Below are positions 50,201-55,319 of a stretch of DNA of 64,000 nt, one piece after another; within the stretch, counting starts at the first letter, position 1; each line of letters opens with the position of its first letter. This DNA comes from Metellina segmentata. Lineage: Eukaryota; Arthropoda; Arachnida; Araneae; Tetragnathidae. The translations under genes were made by a program, and so were the position numbers. Under the pieces are notes generated by a model that saw only the letters and a program-made list of their open reading frames with translations, did not search any database and had not been told where the DNA came from. The DNA is taken from NCBI GenBank assembly GCA_947359465.1, contig OX375879.1, positions 119,862,557-119,926,556 of the forward strand, in the 5' to 3' direction.

Positions 50201-51839
50201 GAATCACAAACTCACCCGAGCCTTTAATAAAGGTTTTATCCTTAATGCAACTTCCAAGACGTCTGTCCTCTATGGGTGTAAAAGTCTGGAAGAGCTCTTT
50301 TATCCCACAAACATGGTCTGTAGAGGCTGTATCGATGACCCATTCAGGCTTAGTCTCAACAATAGAGTAAGCAACTGTAAGGAATGCTGTCTTGTGTCTC
50401 GGATCGTTGGAATCGCTTCTTGTCTCTCGTTCTGTTGATGCTCGCGTCCATCTTGTTCTTTGGGGTGTCTTACTCCTTGGTCTTCTTTGAAGTTAAGGAT
50501 AACGATTTCGGAGGTGTTTCGAGTTCTGGCATTCGTAACAACGTCAAACATGCGTTAACGGAGAGTCTGGATAAAACTCGGACGTCCAGGATTCGTGAAG
50601 ACGATCGTTTCTTCTTTGAGCTTGTCTGGCTTGTTCGGCAAGTATATCATTCAATATCTGCAAAAATTATCTCTTCCTTTTTCATCCGGTAGATTGACTG
50701 AACTAGTCCTTCATACGTGTATGGAAGGTATCTTAATAGTTGAAACACTTGGTCTAGTTGAGACACTGGTTCAGCTGCCAAATTCAATTTTCCAACAAAC
50801 TGAGATAAATTGTGTACTAACTTAATTGAAACTAATGTTTACTTTATTTATGCTTGTTTGCATTTGATTTCAATTGCGTATTAACTTAATTGTGCTTGAA
50901 GCTTACTTTAATCATGCTTGTTCGTATTTGATGGTCCTTCTTTTTGTTTTACTTAATCTTGTATTAAAATAAACGTTAGTTTAACTCTTTTAACTTTGTT
51001 GCTCTCCTTGACTATATATATGTTATGATAATGTGTCACCTCTATATTAATTAAGCGTGGTCCTGAATTATGTCTAGATTTCGACGCTTCTGCTCTGAAT
51101 GGTCGAACCAATAGGCAGAGTCAGTGATGGTCCGTTTTTCGGTTTTGGTTCTAAGAAGAGAAAAATTAATTTAAAACTGACGGACCGAACAATACCTCGT
51201 CGAAACTAACCTGGAGAATAAATAGATGCTACACATTCGGTGGTTGGTCTTGGGTTTGATGACAGAAAGCCATATTTGGTGAGATAATGTGAAGTAACTG
51301 TGAAAAGCAAGAATGAAGAGCGACAATTTTTCTCTACAATGCTACAATGTAAAGAGAAAGGCTTGTGTGTCATACTGAGCAAGTCGAAAATTGTTTCAAC
51401 GCTTTGAAACAATACTCGAAAAACTCATTTCGACTCTCAGATCTGCAAGGTGCCATCCTCGTACTCTCCAAACTGATGAAAAAGGACGAGACGCCGTTCT
51501 CGTATCTTTCCCTTCCGGAATGATCCAGGACTTTCGCCAATGGCCTTTGTGTTGCTCCAGTGCGACGGCAATCAAAACCTATCTACCTAATAACGACACA
51601 GTCAGATCTGTCATTTGTTTTTCTGAAACACTGTAGTCTTTTTTTCTTGGATATAGATTGACACATACCAAAGTCTTCCATCTTCTTTTCTAGAATCTAC
51701 GGCGCGTTCACGATGGATGTCATCGCCTGTTCGGCGTTCTCCACAAAATTAGATTCGCACAATGACCCCGAGAATCCGTTTGTCTCAAAGGCGAAGCAAG
51801 TCTTCACCCGCAATGTCAACTGGAGGGCCCTCATGTTCG
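20142..51839 (+). CDS. Cytochrome P450, CYP3-clan type (seven exons, 5' half of gene)
   Basis: This is a membrane-bound haem monooxygenase, expected in the endoplasmic reticulum and oxidising lipophilic substrates with electrons from P450 reductase. Exons are 20142-20227, 31856-31952, 37720-37772, 40066-40162, 41417-41533, 42012-42100 and 51694-51839. All six joins keep the frame, and every intron starts GT and ends AG. Visible family features are an N-terminal anchor (LLLGPLVATCVLGLMTIVLL), the hinge/proline region YWKKRGIPYAKPFPFLGSVY, VADPTLLRDIFVKDFHYFPN, a C-helix WKRVR (WxxxR, haem propionate) and FTMDVIACSAFSTKLDS, as in CYP3-like proteins. The 685 coding bases give 228 residues, about 45% of a usual 500. 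The last exon ends after one base of a codon with a good donor (G|GTGAGT). The I-helix, ExxR and Cys exons are not seen before 64000. Introns of 478 to 11,628 bp are filled with transposons, but no lesion hits an exon. Confidence 0.9.
20395..20470 (+). repeat. Partial copy of the GAGATATCTC minisatellite
   Basis: CGACGAGGTATCTCGTC, AGATCTTGATGG and ATTATCTCGTC reproduce about one and a half units of the arrays at 30278-30870 and 40440-41085. Confidence 0.6.
20785..20910 (+). repeat. Dispersed repeat shared with 30163-30268
   Basis: Both places read CCTGAGTGT-GTTG, ATAxCCTTACGTGGT, AGCTTGTA and GCCGATTGGAATTTC in the same order and spacing. No coding capacity is seen. In the second copy the minisatellite follows directly. 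Confidence 0.65.
21190..21300 (+). repeat. Dispersed repeat with CCTGGCTTTGCTCGGGT core
   Basis: The core and the following AATTxATTTTATGTTGATTGA match the complement of 41140-41310, which has CCGGCTTTGTTCGGGTAA. It looks like the 3' end of a short interspersed or non-LTR element. The family is not identified. Confidence 0.5.
22019..22645 (+). mobile_element. Non-autonomous Helitron, 627 bp
   Basis: It starts TCTATATATATAATTCTC after an A and ends GGGCCCCCTAG before a T, which is the A|TC...CTAG|T rule for Helitrons. A GC hairpin (GGGG-ACG-GGCCCCC) sits just before the end. The 3' 190 bp match the Helitron tail at 45743-45943. No coding sequence. Confidence 0.85.
23225..24195 (-). repeat. 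Internal duplications in the Helitron 3' region
   Basis: TTTAGTTCGCT-CGCGAA, TATACTTTTCAACAATGAGG and GATCCCGGACCTCTAGTA occur near 23270 and again near 23620. ATACACGxAAATATACGGTA and the flanking GAGATTAGCG occur near 23530 and again near 24140. The pairs interleave, so a block of about 370-600 bp was duplicated and then diverged. Confidence 0.7.
24464..28485 (-). pseudogene. Helitron Rep/helicase, fragmented
   Basis: The protein begins at ATG 28485 (MGRPALSHDEKMRRKAERES). A Helitron-like N-terminal domain follows (FAFASFNATNADIKGGGPYT and QNDQKAEIHLDIYNFVKR). Rep blocks are LPSSYGGSPRALQQLYHDAM, GRPDLFITMTCNPNWPEI and the histidine motif GLPHMHLLV. The PIF1-type helicase has Walker A GPGGTGKTFVYT at about 25613 and a C-terminal block TVNKSQGQSFDKVGLI with LYVALSRAKS near 24470. 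Domain order matches rolling-circle Helitron transposases. At least six frame breaks and a lost stretch between 24860 and 25370 make it non-functional. A working enzyme would nick and unwind DNA to peel off the element. Confidence 0.9.
28790..29008. other. AT-rich, no feature seen
   Basis: Short homopolymer runs only; no coding or repeat assignment. Confidence 0.4.
29009..29405 (+). repeat. Inverted-repeat arm A (pairs with 34845-35275)
   Basis: About 400 bp match the complement of 34845-35275 at a moderately diverged level. Shared blocks include CATCAATCAAATATTTA, GCGATTTCGAATTG, AATCCTTTCTTAGT, TTTCAGCTTCCTA and GATCAGTGAGTGAGTG. Each arm borders a Tc1-like transposase remnant on its inner side. 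The arms may be terminal regions of one large element or two opposed copies of a dispersed repeat. Confidence 0.75.
29460..29975 (-). pseudogene. Tc1-like transposase remnant 1
   Basis: From 29975 leftwards the frames give KFGGGSIIFWGCFSW, a degenerate second-Asp block FQQNRTPCHTAKRVLDW, then SVQSPDLNPIEQLLDKLERR with the third catalytic acidic residue, and IPAHIYRELVGIMPRC. These are the catalytic-half signatures of Tc1/mariner DDE transposases. The N-terminal DNA-binding half is missing and there are frameshifts. TGGACAAAAGTATTTAGACG at 29419 resembles a Tc1-type terminal sequence. Confidence 0.85.
30163..30268 (+). repeat. Dispersed repeat shared with 20785-20910
   Basis: It shares CCTGAGTGTGTTGGCCGAAT, CCTTACGTGGT and GCCGATTGGAATTTC with the first copy. 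It leads directly into the minisatellite array. Confidence 0.65.
30278..30870 (+). repeat. 43-bp minisatellite with a 16-bp palindrome
   Basis: About 12 imperfect units. The consensus contains GACGAGATATCTCGTC, which is its own reverse complement, followed by a TCAAGATCTGGTCAGTTTT segment and GCTAAT. Copies diverge at several positions. The array at 40440-41085 is the same unit in reverse orientation. Confidence 0.9.
31140..31265 (-). mobile_element. Possible tRNA-derived SINE head
   Basis: On the - strand a GTTGCCCGGTTAGAAGTG segment (A-box-like) is followed about 45 bases later by GCGAGTTCGAATCGACTCC (B-box-like). The spacing suits a polymerase III internal promoter. The clover-leaf does not pair well, so this is not a functional tRNA gene. 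Confidence 0.45.
31856..31952 (+). CDS. P450 exon 2 (proline hinge)
   Basis: It follows TTACAG and precedes GTATGT. It completes the Arg codon and codes YSSRNHDYWKKRGIP, YAKPFPFLGSVYENFSM. The W-x-x-x-G-I-P and P-F-x-F-x-G patterns are typical of CYP3-clan N-termini. Confidence 0.92.
32765..33060 (-). pseudogene. Ty3/gypsy RNase H fragment
   Basis: The - strand reads KYSAEH, then MIEKESCGVLFGLRKFEHWI, IHLHTDHNPQKYLS and KENGSADALSRLETA, the RNase H active-site region and the DALSR end typical of gypsy pol. A one-base shift separates the YSAEH part. Reverse transcriptase and integrase are absent. Confidence 0.85.
33085..34725 (-). pseudogene. Tc1-like transposase 2, split by a 550-bp insertion
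   Basis: On the - strand the N-terminus MAGYHDLRDI at about 34712 leads into a helix-turn-helix region with TTIARVYRE-like residues. After the insertion at 34010-34559 it resumes (RKNTLKKWDHRRHCRIVS and RDRRATLPQIATDFNVGAST). RSRRLNRVHLMTARHKVVHF, LQQDNATPHTSKVATNGLQ and WPPKSLDMNI follow, where the family has SPDxNxIE. The end is ESMPRHIAEVLRAQSG. Nearly the full family length is present, with several frameshifts and stops. Catalytic D,D are recognisable; the third acidic position is lost. Confidence 0.87.
34010..34559. mobile_element. Insertion with 5-bp TSD, possible solo LTR
   Basis: GTACC occurs exactly at 34005-34009 and 34560-34564. The 550 bp between them interrupt the Tc1-like gene, whose frame continues outside. 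Five-base duplication and 550-bp length suit a solo LTR, but the ends (GTCATG... and ...CAGCTA) are not clean TG/CA. A run of ten G lies at 34238-34247. No protein is recognised. Confidence 0.65.
34845..35275 (-). repeat. Inverted-repeat arm B (pairs with 29009-29405)
   Basis: This is the complement of arm A: ACTCACTCACTGATC, TAGGAAGCTGAAATTTT, ACTAAGAAAGGATTTTG and TAAATATTTGATTGATG are shared. Arm A lies in intron 1 and arm B in intron 2, so the pair encloses exon 2 of the P450 gene. Confidence 0.75.
35560..36690 (+). pseudogene. Tc1-like transposase remnant 3
   Basis: The helix-turn-helix part reads KWRVIGRLEAGQTIMKAARC and VNISRQSLRYGNNF at 35763-35868. RRLNENGIYTKRRRIC follows, then a degenerate catalytic part: FGSAGVIV, RGSITV, YRDEVLVSKY, FMDDNASPNQANLVDEYLEN and WPAKSPDVNPIENL (36406-36525). 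The DD and E positions are recognisable, but more than six stops and frameshifts separate the blocks. It is in intron 2, in the sense orientation of the P450 gene. Confidence 0.87.
36880..37200 (+). repeat. Composite dispersed repeat
   Basis: 36880-37010 matches the complement of 22975-23125 (ATATTCAGGAA, CAGAATTCTG-like, ATCGGAATTTT, TTCCGGTATATT). 37010-37200 matches 42645-42830 (TAGCCACT, GTCxxGxGxGACCACT, CTCGCTAAC-like, ATTCCCATTTG, ACAGGCAACG). No coding content. Confidence 0.6.
37720..37772 (+). CDS. P450 exon 3 (53 bp)
   Basis: This small exon lies after CATTCATAG and before GTATGA. It codes HFHEVELQRYKELGPVY plus two bases of Gly, the YKxxGxVYG block that precedes the first beta-sheet. 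Its size and both phases (0 and 2) match the flanking exons. It is too short to show up as an open frame alone. Confidence 0.85.
37780..38435. other. Intron 3 sequence with no recognised feature
   Basis: AT-rich DNA between P450 exon 3 and an inverted-repeat element. No coding or RNA feature is seen on either strand. Confidence 0.4.
38436..39422. mobile_element. Terminal-inverted-repeat element with internal duplication
   Basis: The left end GGCCGTATTCACACGG is inverse to the GTGAATACGACC end at base 268. The right side (39300-39422) matches 50-260 of the window but stops at GGTTTAACTCG, so the outer terminal repeat is lost. No transposase is encoded. The centre holds the 217-bp tandem duplication at 38858-39291. 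Confidence 0.65.
38858..39291. repeat. Perfect 217-bp tandem duplication
   Basis: Two head-to-tail units start AATAATTTTATTTCACCACG at 38858 and 39075. They read as identical along their full length, so the duplication is recent or an assembly artefact. Confidence 0.92.
40066..40162 (+). CDS. P450 exon 4
   Basis: Between TTTCCAG and GTGAGT, the frame HFEGNCAFLSVADPTLL, RDIFVKDFHYFPNRQ corresponds to the beta-1/B-helix region (D-P-x-L-x-x-x-I-x-V-K-D-F). The phase completes the Gly of exon 3. Confidence 0.92.
40440..41085 (-). repeat. 42-bp minisatellite, inverted copy of the 30.3-kb array
   Basis: About 14 units of ATCTTGATGGACGAGATACC, then TCATCATTACAAAATTGATC. The unit is the reverse complement of the 30278-30870 unit, shortened by one base. 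Because 42 is divisible by three, a frame stays open on the - strand (14-residue repeat such as FVMMRYLVHQDRIN). I regard that as a by-product of the repeat. Confidence 0.9.
41140..41340 (-). repeat. Dispersed repeat, inverse of 21190-21300
   Basis: The - strand carries ACCCGGCTTTGTTCGGGTAA and TTGATTGACGTTGATTTTT-like sequence shared with the copy in intron 1. Confidence 0.5.
41417..41533 (+). CDS. P450 exon 5 (C-helix)
   Basis: Between TTTCAG and GTGAGT, it codes 39 residues, including LEGEDWKRVRTIITPTFTTG. The WxxxR of the C-helix contacts a haem propionate and F-T-x-G-K-x-K follows as in the family. Phase 0 at both ends. Confidence 0.95.
41640..41905 (-). mobile_element. tRNA-derived SINE, degenerate
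   Basis: The - strand begins GGGCGTGGTGTCCCAGTTGG (A-box-like), followed by TTGCGAGCTCGAAACTC (B-box-like). A body with GGGGTCGGGATCGATCCCG and GACCTCGTAATATCGAGCC follows. It lies in P450 intron 5, directly after exon 5. Confidence 0.6.
42012..42100 (+). CDS. P450 exon 6
   Basis: Between TTTTTTAG and GTGAGT, it codes MMNIFNDCAHTTVQNF, KDATKDGKPVEAK and two bases of Arg. This is the D-helix region with the usual GKPVEAK-like turn. Confidence 0.9.
42640..43455. other. Dispersed repeat, then AT-rich DNA
   Basis: 42645-42830 is the second copy of the repeat at 37010-37200. The rest has no recognised gene. Two similar stretches near 42900 and 43160 (TTTATTTAAA-GAAAAT, AATGTAAAATATTCCGCA-like) suggest an old local duplication. 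Confidence 0.45.
43460..45733 (-). mobile_element. Tigger/pogo-type DNA transposon
   Basis: The right end (complement AGTGATCTCTCACTTATAC, then GCGCTTTTTTCGCGGTCC-like) resembles Tigger termini. The left side near 43490 has the matching ATATAAGTGAAAAACGCGCG. TA dinucleotides flank the right end. The element carries a CENP-B-like transposase and sits inside a Helitron: the tail of the Helitron resumes at 45743. The left terminus is eroded. Confidence 0.8.
43733..45274 (-). pseudogene. Tigger/jerky-like DDE transposase
   Basis: From ATG 45274 the product begins KRTKLSLSFKMDIIKNLE (pipsqueak-type helix-turn-helix) and, after a slip, LSEHFNVPESTLRGILKSRE. The CENP-B-like second domain has LLLWFKEARASNIPVN and FSASHGWIEKFRNRYGL. 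The DDE domain has IYNCDETGIFYKLMPDRT (first Asp), LLFMNHCPAHS (second, Asn where Asp is usual) and VVFFPANCTSKI, with PLDLSVIRCVKVHYRK after a stop. An acidic C-terminal tail ends at 43733. Three frame breaks and the altered second catalytic residue indicate inactivity. Confidence 0.88.
45743..45943 (+). mobile_element. Helitron 3' end
   Basis: It matches 22460-22645: TTTCTGAAAAACAGCAAA, TTTTTTTGGAATATCATATT, GGACACATGTCTTCATTGAT. It ends with GGGGGCGGGCCCCCTAG|T. The 5' part is displaced by the Tigger insertion or lost. Confidence 0.85.
46241..46693 (+). mobile_element. tRNA-derived SINE, nearly complete
   Basis: The head GTAGCTCAGTCAGTAGAGCG (A box) and GGGTTCTGTCC (B box, 46291-46301) form a tRNA-like unit. 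A body with GGTGACTGGGGAACG, AAAGTCGGACTTCTTCCC and GGGCCTGGCACTCTTCTGG follows, ending in an (AAC)n tail at 46681-46693. The acceptor stem is missing, so it is a SINE and not a tRNA gene. It lies next to the gag remnant in P450 intron 6. Confidence 0.85.
47351..48158 (-). mobile_element. Small hAT-like element with exact 8-bp TSD
   Basis: GTGATGAT is at 47343-47350 and 48159-48166. The ends are TAGGGCAACTTTTTTGTTGC and ...GTTGCAAACAATTGCCCTA, sharing the terminal inverted repeat TAGGGCAA. The gag reading frame continues across the junction when the element and one duplicate are set aside. Inside, TTGCATTTAT repeats several times and a 22-bp unit is tandemly duplicated at about 47390-47435. 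Confidence 0.88.
47590..47809 (-). pseudogene. hAT-type transposase fragment inside the 808-bp element
   Basis: The frame VDHQYVVRLVDNVLKSLNVE, RKDFALLLSYTAHYMTAAG resembles the LLLTDAAxYMxxAG block of hAT transposases related to CGGBP1-like proteins. Only about 65 residues remain. Confidence 0.6.
48458..49185 (+). mobile_element. Non-autonomous Helitron, 728 bp
   Basis: It starts TCTCTCTATATTAAAACG after an A and ends GGAGGCGGAGCCCCCTAG before T. TCTTAGACGGTTTC and AGAGTACCT...GTAAATTTTTGCA in the first 260 bp recur in the Helitron starting at 63657. No coding sequence. Confidence 0.87.
49215..50192 (+). pseudogene. hAT transposon 3' half with transposase C-terminus
   Basis: The frames read LFAKFNETNLKLQGDQFNLI, then, with shifts, FLIAF-like sequence and LIERGFSVVMSFITKKRNRL, the hAT C-terminal dimerisation region of SCAND3-like transposases. 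About 330 bp further the element ends in GGGGAACCACTG, the inverse of the hAT terminus CAGTGGTTCCCC. The left half is missing, so no target duplication can be checked; the right flank is GTCTAAAA. Confidence 0.82.
50201..50800 (-). pseudogene. Ty1/copia gag-protease fragment
   Basis: The - strand reads LLRYLPYTYEGLVQSIYRM, DIEYDILAEQARQAQRRND, a degenerate zinc-knuckle (RCYECQNSKHLRNR) and VETKPEWVIDTASTDHVCG, the copia protease active site (D-S-G-A usually; here D-T-A-S). At 50200 it abuts the hAT end, consistent with hAT insertion into copia pol. Confidence 0.82.
50801..51690. other. Intron 6 tail with no recognised gene
   Basis: 50810-50935 contains a local duplication: TTAACTTAATTG, GCTTACTTTA and TGCTTGTT-GxATTTGAT each occur twice about 65 bases apart. 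This might be an LTR of the copia fragment. Nothing further is recognised up to P450 exon 7. Confidence 0.4.
51694..51839 (+). CDS. P450 exon 7 (E/F-helix)
   Basis: Between TTTTCTAG and GTGAGT, it completes the Arg codon and reads IYGAFTMDVIACSAFSTKLD and HNDPENPFVSKAKQVF, the TxDVIxxxxF...NPF block of CYP3-like P450s. It ends after the first base of a codon, so at least one more exon must follow. Confidence 0.93.
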
Positions 51840-52460
51840 GTGAGTGCCAATGGTCACTTCTGGCAAATTTCCTGATTTACAATGTGGTGGTTTTATAGTG
51901 CTTTCTACTAGTTACAGCCAAAATCTCGTAGCGCTGACGGCTATGTTGGTACCCTTGGTATCATTTGCACGCTATGTTACAAGCCTCACCTTTTTCTCAT
52001 TTTACTTTCTTCTCACGCACAAGACGTCGTGCTCACAGAGAAATAAGAGACAGAGGGTTCACTGCCATCGGAAGCAATAAACTTTTAAATAATAGGAGAA
52101 TTCTTTTATCTAGAGGTACCAAGTAAATTCCGTTGTCTCGACACCAAAATGGTCGCGCTAACCTAGGTTCGATCTCCACGCACAATAGTAAATTTACACA
52201 CAAAGTAAGTCAAGCCCAGATCAATCCATTTTTACCAAAACTATTCACTTTCACGCTCTTAAACTATAAATATTTACGAAGCTTTATAGACCAAATGTGG
52301 TTGTATTCCGATTTGTAACGGAACAAGTACACGAGCTTATTCTTAACGGAATAGGAGCACGCATAGAGAAGTAAAAGACAGACAGAGACACTGCCATCGG
52401 AAGCAATGAACTAAATAACATGGGAAATTGCATAGATGCTGACGCCCTCGGTGCGAGTCA
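51840..52460. other. Start of P450 intron 7; no exon found
   Basis: GACAGAG and CACTGCCATCGGAAGCAAT occur near 52050 and again near 52385, an old local duplication. No P450 block is recognisable. Confidence 0.4.
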
Positions 52461-52742
52461 ATGGACAATATGCATGATTTTCAAATTCATTTTAAAATGA
52501 AAGAGCACGAAAAACTACGTAGAAAAATGCCACTTAAACTGCAATCTGACGACATTAATTACACTTAAAGCACTTTTTAAATTGCTGTGACGTCACTTTT
52601 AACGAAAAACTGCAGTCGCTGACGATTTTTGCTTGTGACGTCATAGTACATGATTTTCCCATCAAGCGTTCCTTGAACTGTGTTATCTCTATGGGTATCT
52701 TTTTAGTAGTCTTATATTTACAGATTTTTGATTAATTCAGCA

Positions 52743-52963
52743 ATGGAAGGTTCGAAAATAGTTAAAAAGAAGAATTACAAATATTGTATTGTTCCCTTTG
52801 TGTCATAATTCAAAGATTAAAACACCAAAAAAGTATTTTTTTTTGTTGTACCAAAATATGAACAAGTTCGTAGAAGATGGTGCAGCATTATGAAAAGAGA
52901 TTAAACGAAAAACAAAAAGCTGTGTTCTACTTCTTGCTTGCATTGCTATGAAGATCATTTTTG
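52743..52963 (+). pseudogene. THAP exon of ISL2EU-like copy B
   Basis: ATG 52743 gives MEGSKIVKKKNYKYCIVPF, then a stop after VS, as in copy A. In the shifted frame HNSKIKTPKKYFF continues the finger. It ends at a consensus donor GTAAGT at 52964. The shared frame slip means the ancestor already carried it, or the family uses a short intron that I cannot see. Confidence 0.7.
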
Positions 52964-53829
52964 GTAAGTTTAAAATACTAAAATTATTTGTATTTTTAAT
53001 TGTTTTTAATTAAGAATTGTGTGATTTAATCTTGTGGATAACTACTTGTGTTTTTGCTAAAACGAAAAAATATTCTTTCGGTATCAAGTCACTCATAATG
53101 CAGTATTTCTTGTTTCATGAAAAATAATTTAATAAATAAATATAGGAATACTATATATTTATAAATCAAAACTGGTTAAAAAATATACAGAGAGCTAACA
53201 TCAATAAACATTGAATTATTATACTCATGATAATTAATTTGCAGTTGGTAAAACTGTGTCATATTTCTTCTTTAAACTGAATGATAAGTATTATAGAATT
53301 CAAATTCTTGCAATTTTAATCAAACTATCACACTACCTTCTTCATGGTTTAAAATGTTGGACTACCAAATGTTGTGTTCAATATTTAATGCAGTTGCAAT
53401 TCTCGCAATAAGTTTCTCTACACATATTATTTTTGGATCATCTTTTAGTGCATTAAGTTTTATAGCTTAAATATATTAAAAAAATTATTGTTCATTAACT
53501 AACAAAAATAATGTTGCTAAAAAATTAATGTAGAAAATTAATTTTAAGTTAGCTTTCAAAATTCACTATTTTAATACCCCAACAATTTTAATCTACTTTG
53601 AAATTATTTTCTTAATATAAAGCTCTTATTTGATATACTATTCTAATTATCTATACAAAAAAATCTGTTTCAGAATGAATTGTGTTACTTATTAATGAAA
53701 AGAGAACAGCTATTAATATTCTATTTTCTTAAGTACAACTTTTTGATAATAGCACTACTCTTTAAAAGCAATATTAAAATACATGTTTTTTTTAAATAAA
53801 TATGGTGTAAAAATATTATCATTCTCTTT

Positions 53830-53985
53830 GCTTTTACGCCTTTCATTTCTACTCCCATAAAATTTGGATGGTTTCGCAAAAAAGAAAACATGTATATAGC
53901 ATCCAATTTAGGTAGATTATCCGACTGGCCTTTTACAAAGCCTTGTTCTACAGTCGTCATTTTTAAAGAAGAAATCTGTATAATA
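53830..53985 (-). pseudogene. Second ISL2EU-like protein, N-terminal exon (copy B)
   Basis: After (ATT)n and ATACAG the - strand reads MTTVEQGFVKGQSDNLPKL, DAIYMFSFLRNHPNF, MGVEMKGVKAKR and then intron-like sequence. The frame is clean, unlike copy A. The L-P-x-x-D...F-L-x-x-x-P-x-F...E-x-x-G-x-K-A-x-R pattern resembles N-termini of arthropod YqaJ-domain transposon proteins as I recall them. No nuclease domain follows, so the element is internally deleted. Confidence 0.55.
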
Positions 53986-54293
53986 ATAATAATAATGTAA
54001 AGACTATAATTCAACACAATTATTTAAAAAATAAAATCTGCGTAAAATCAATGAAAGCAACCTGAAATAACATGCAGCCGGCGAATGTAGCGAGAGATTT
54101 CATGTACTATGACGTCACACCAAGCTCCACCCCGTTTTCAGTCACGTGACTTCAACGCGTTTTTTAATCGCTTATTGCGCTTAAATTAAATTTTTTGAGA
54201 TTTTTAAAGTTGATTTTTTCGGATTGTTCATGATCGAATTTGTAAAAAAAGTACCATTTTAGTACGTTTTGTGACATAGTGCATATTCCCTAT

Positions 54294-54870
54294 TGACACA
54301 ACTATGGCGTCGGATCTAGGCCTCGTTTCCACAACTACCAAACTAGGTTTCCATAACAACCGAACTAGGTTGCCATAACAACAATCACAGACTGTTTTAT
54401 TCTATTTGAAACGCCGTTTGCATTTCTGATTAAAAGCTAAACATTCGTCAAGTATTTTTAGCATAAATGCTTTAAAATAACAATTTTTTAATGTCTACTG
54501 AACTTAAAAAGAACTTAATTTATGAATTATGAATTCTTACTAATTTATGAAATTATTTCTTTAATTTTAGTTTATTCTTTGATGTGAATGATTCCTTTTA
54601 AAAATACGAAAATATTACAAAACATGTATCTTATCGATTTTTTATTTGGAAAATTGTTAATCTCTGTTGAAAGTCTTAAAAAAAATTTTTTTTATGAAAA
54701 AGTACATTATAAATTTTTTTATTTACATAATCGGGTATTTTGTTTGAGATCAGGTTCATTTTTGAACAAATTATGCAATTTGAAAACGGAATAAAAATAT
54801 TGGCTCTAAAACACAGAGGTATTGGCTAGGTATAGAAATATTGGCGTATATTCCATTATTATTATCGTTA
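54294..54870. other. No gene; short tandem motif
   Basis: CCGAACTAGGTTGCCATAAC-type units (AACTAGGTTTCCATAACAAC, AACTAGGTTGCCATAACAAC) repeat at about 54340-54385. The rest is AT-rich. Confidence 0.5.
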
Positions 54871-54880
54871 AAACACGCAA

Positions 54881-55318
54881 ATGTTCTATTTCTCTGCGTT
54901 AATGAAAGCTCCTGCTCTACACACTCCCGTTAGGAGTGAATCATTCATAATTCACACAGATGCGTCACAGTATGGTGTTGCTGCTTGTGTATCACAAAAT
55001 ATTCAAGGAAAGCCCAAACCTATAGCGTATGGCAGCCAAAAGTTAAACAAAACCCAACAAGCATGGTCTACTATAGAGAGGGAAGCATATGCCATTGTAT
55101 GGTGTTTAAAGAAGTTTGAAGCTTTAGTTTTTGGTTCTAAAATATAACTTTTTACCGATCACAATCCCTTGTCGTATCTCAAGAAGTGCGCTCCTCAATC
55201 TTCGCGTTTACAACGTTGAATCTTTGCTCTTCAAAAATATGACATCACGATAAAACATTGCCCAGGAATCAAAATGCTTCACGCGGATGCATTATCAAGA
55301 TTATTTTCTGATGCGTAA
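54881..55318 (+). pseudogene. Ty3/gypsy RNase H fragment
   Basis: The frame runs ALMKAPALHTPVR, FIIHTDASQYGVAACVSQ, KPKPIAYGSQKLNKTQQAWS and TIEREAYAIVWCLKKFEAL. After a TAA at 55145-55147 come LFTDHNPLSYLKK and LQKYDITIKHCPGIK..HADALSRLF. It is a complete RNase H domain with the D-A-S and TDHNPL motifs, disabled by a stop and truncated on both sides. Confidence 0.88.
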
Positions 55319-55319
55319 A

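Larger units (their letters stand above)
52463..54291. mobile_element. ISL2EU-like THAP transposon, copy B (1829 bp)
   Basis: The ends are TCAAT|GGACAATATGCA and TGCATATTCCCT|ATTGA, so AT (52461-52462 and 54292-54293) is duplicated inside TCAATTGA. Both ends carry GTGACGTCATAGTACATGA about 170-200 bp in, giving extended inverted similarity. The element aligns in reverse with copy A (9887-10178 plus 15520-17486). It encodes a THAP finger on + and a second protein on -, facing each other. Confidence 0.8.
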
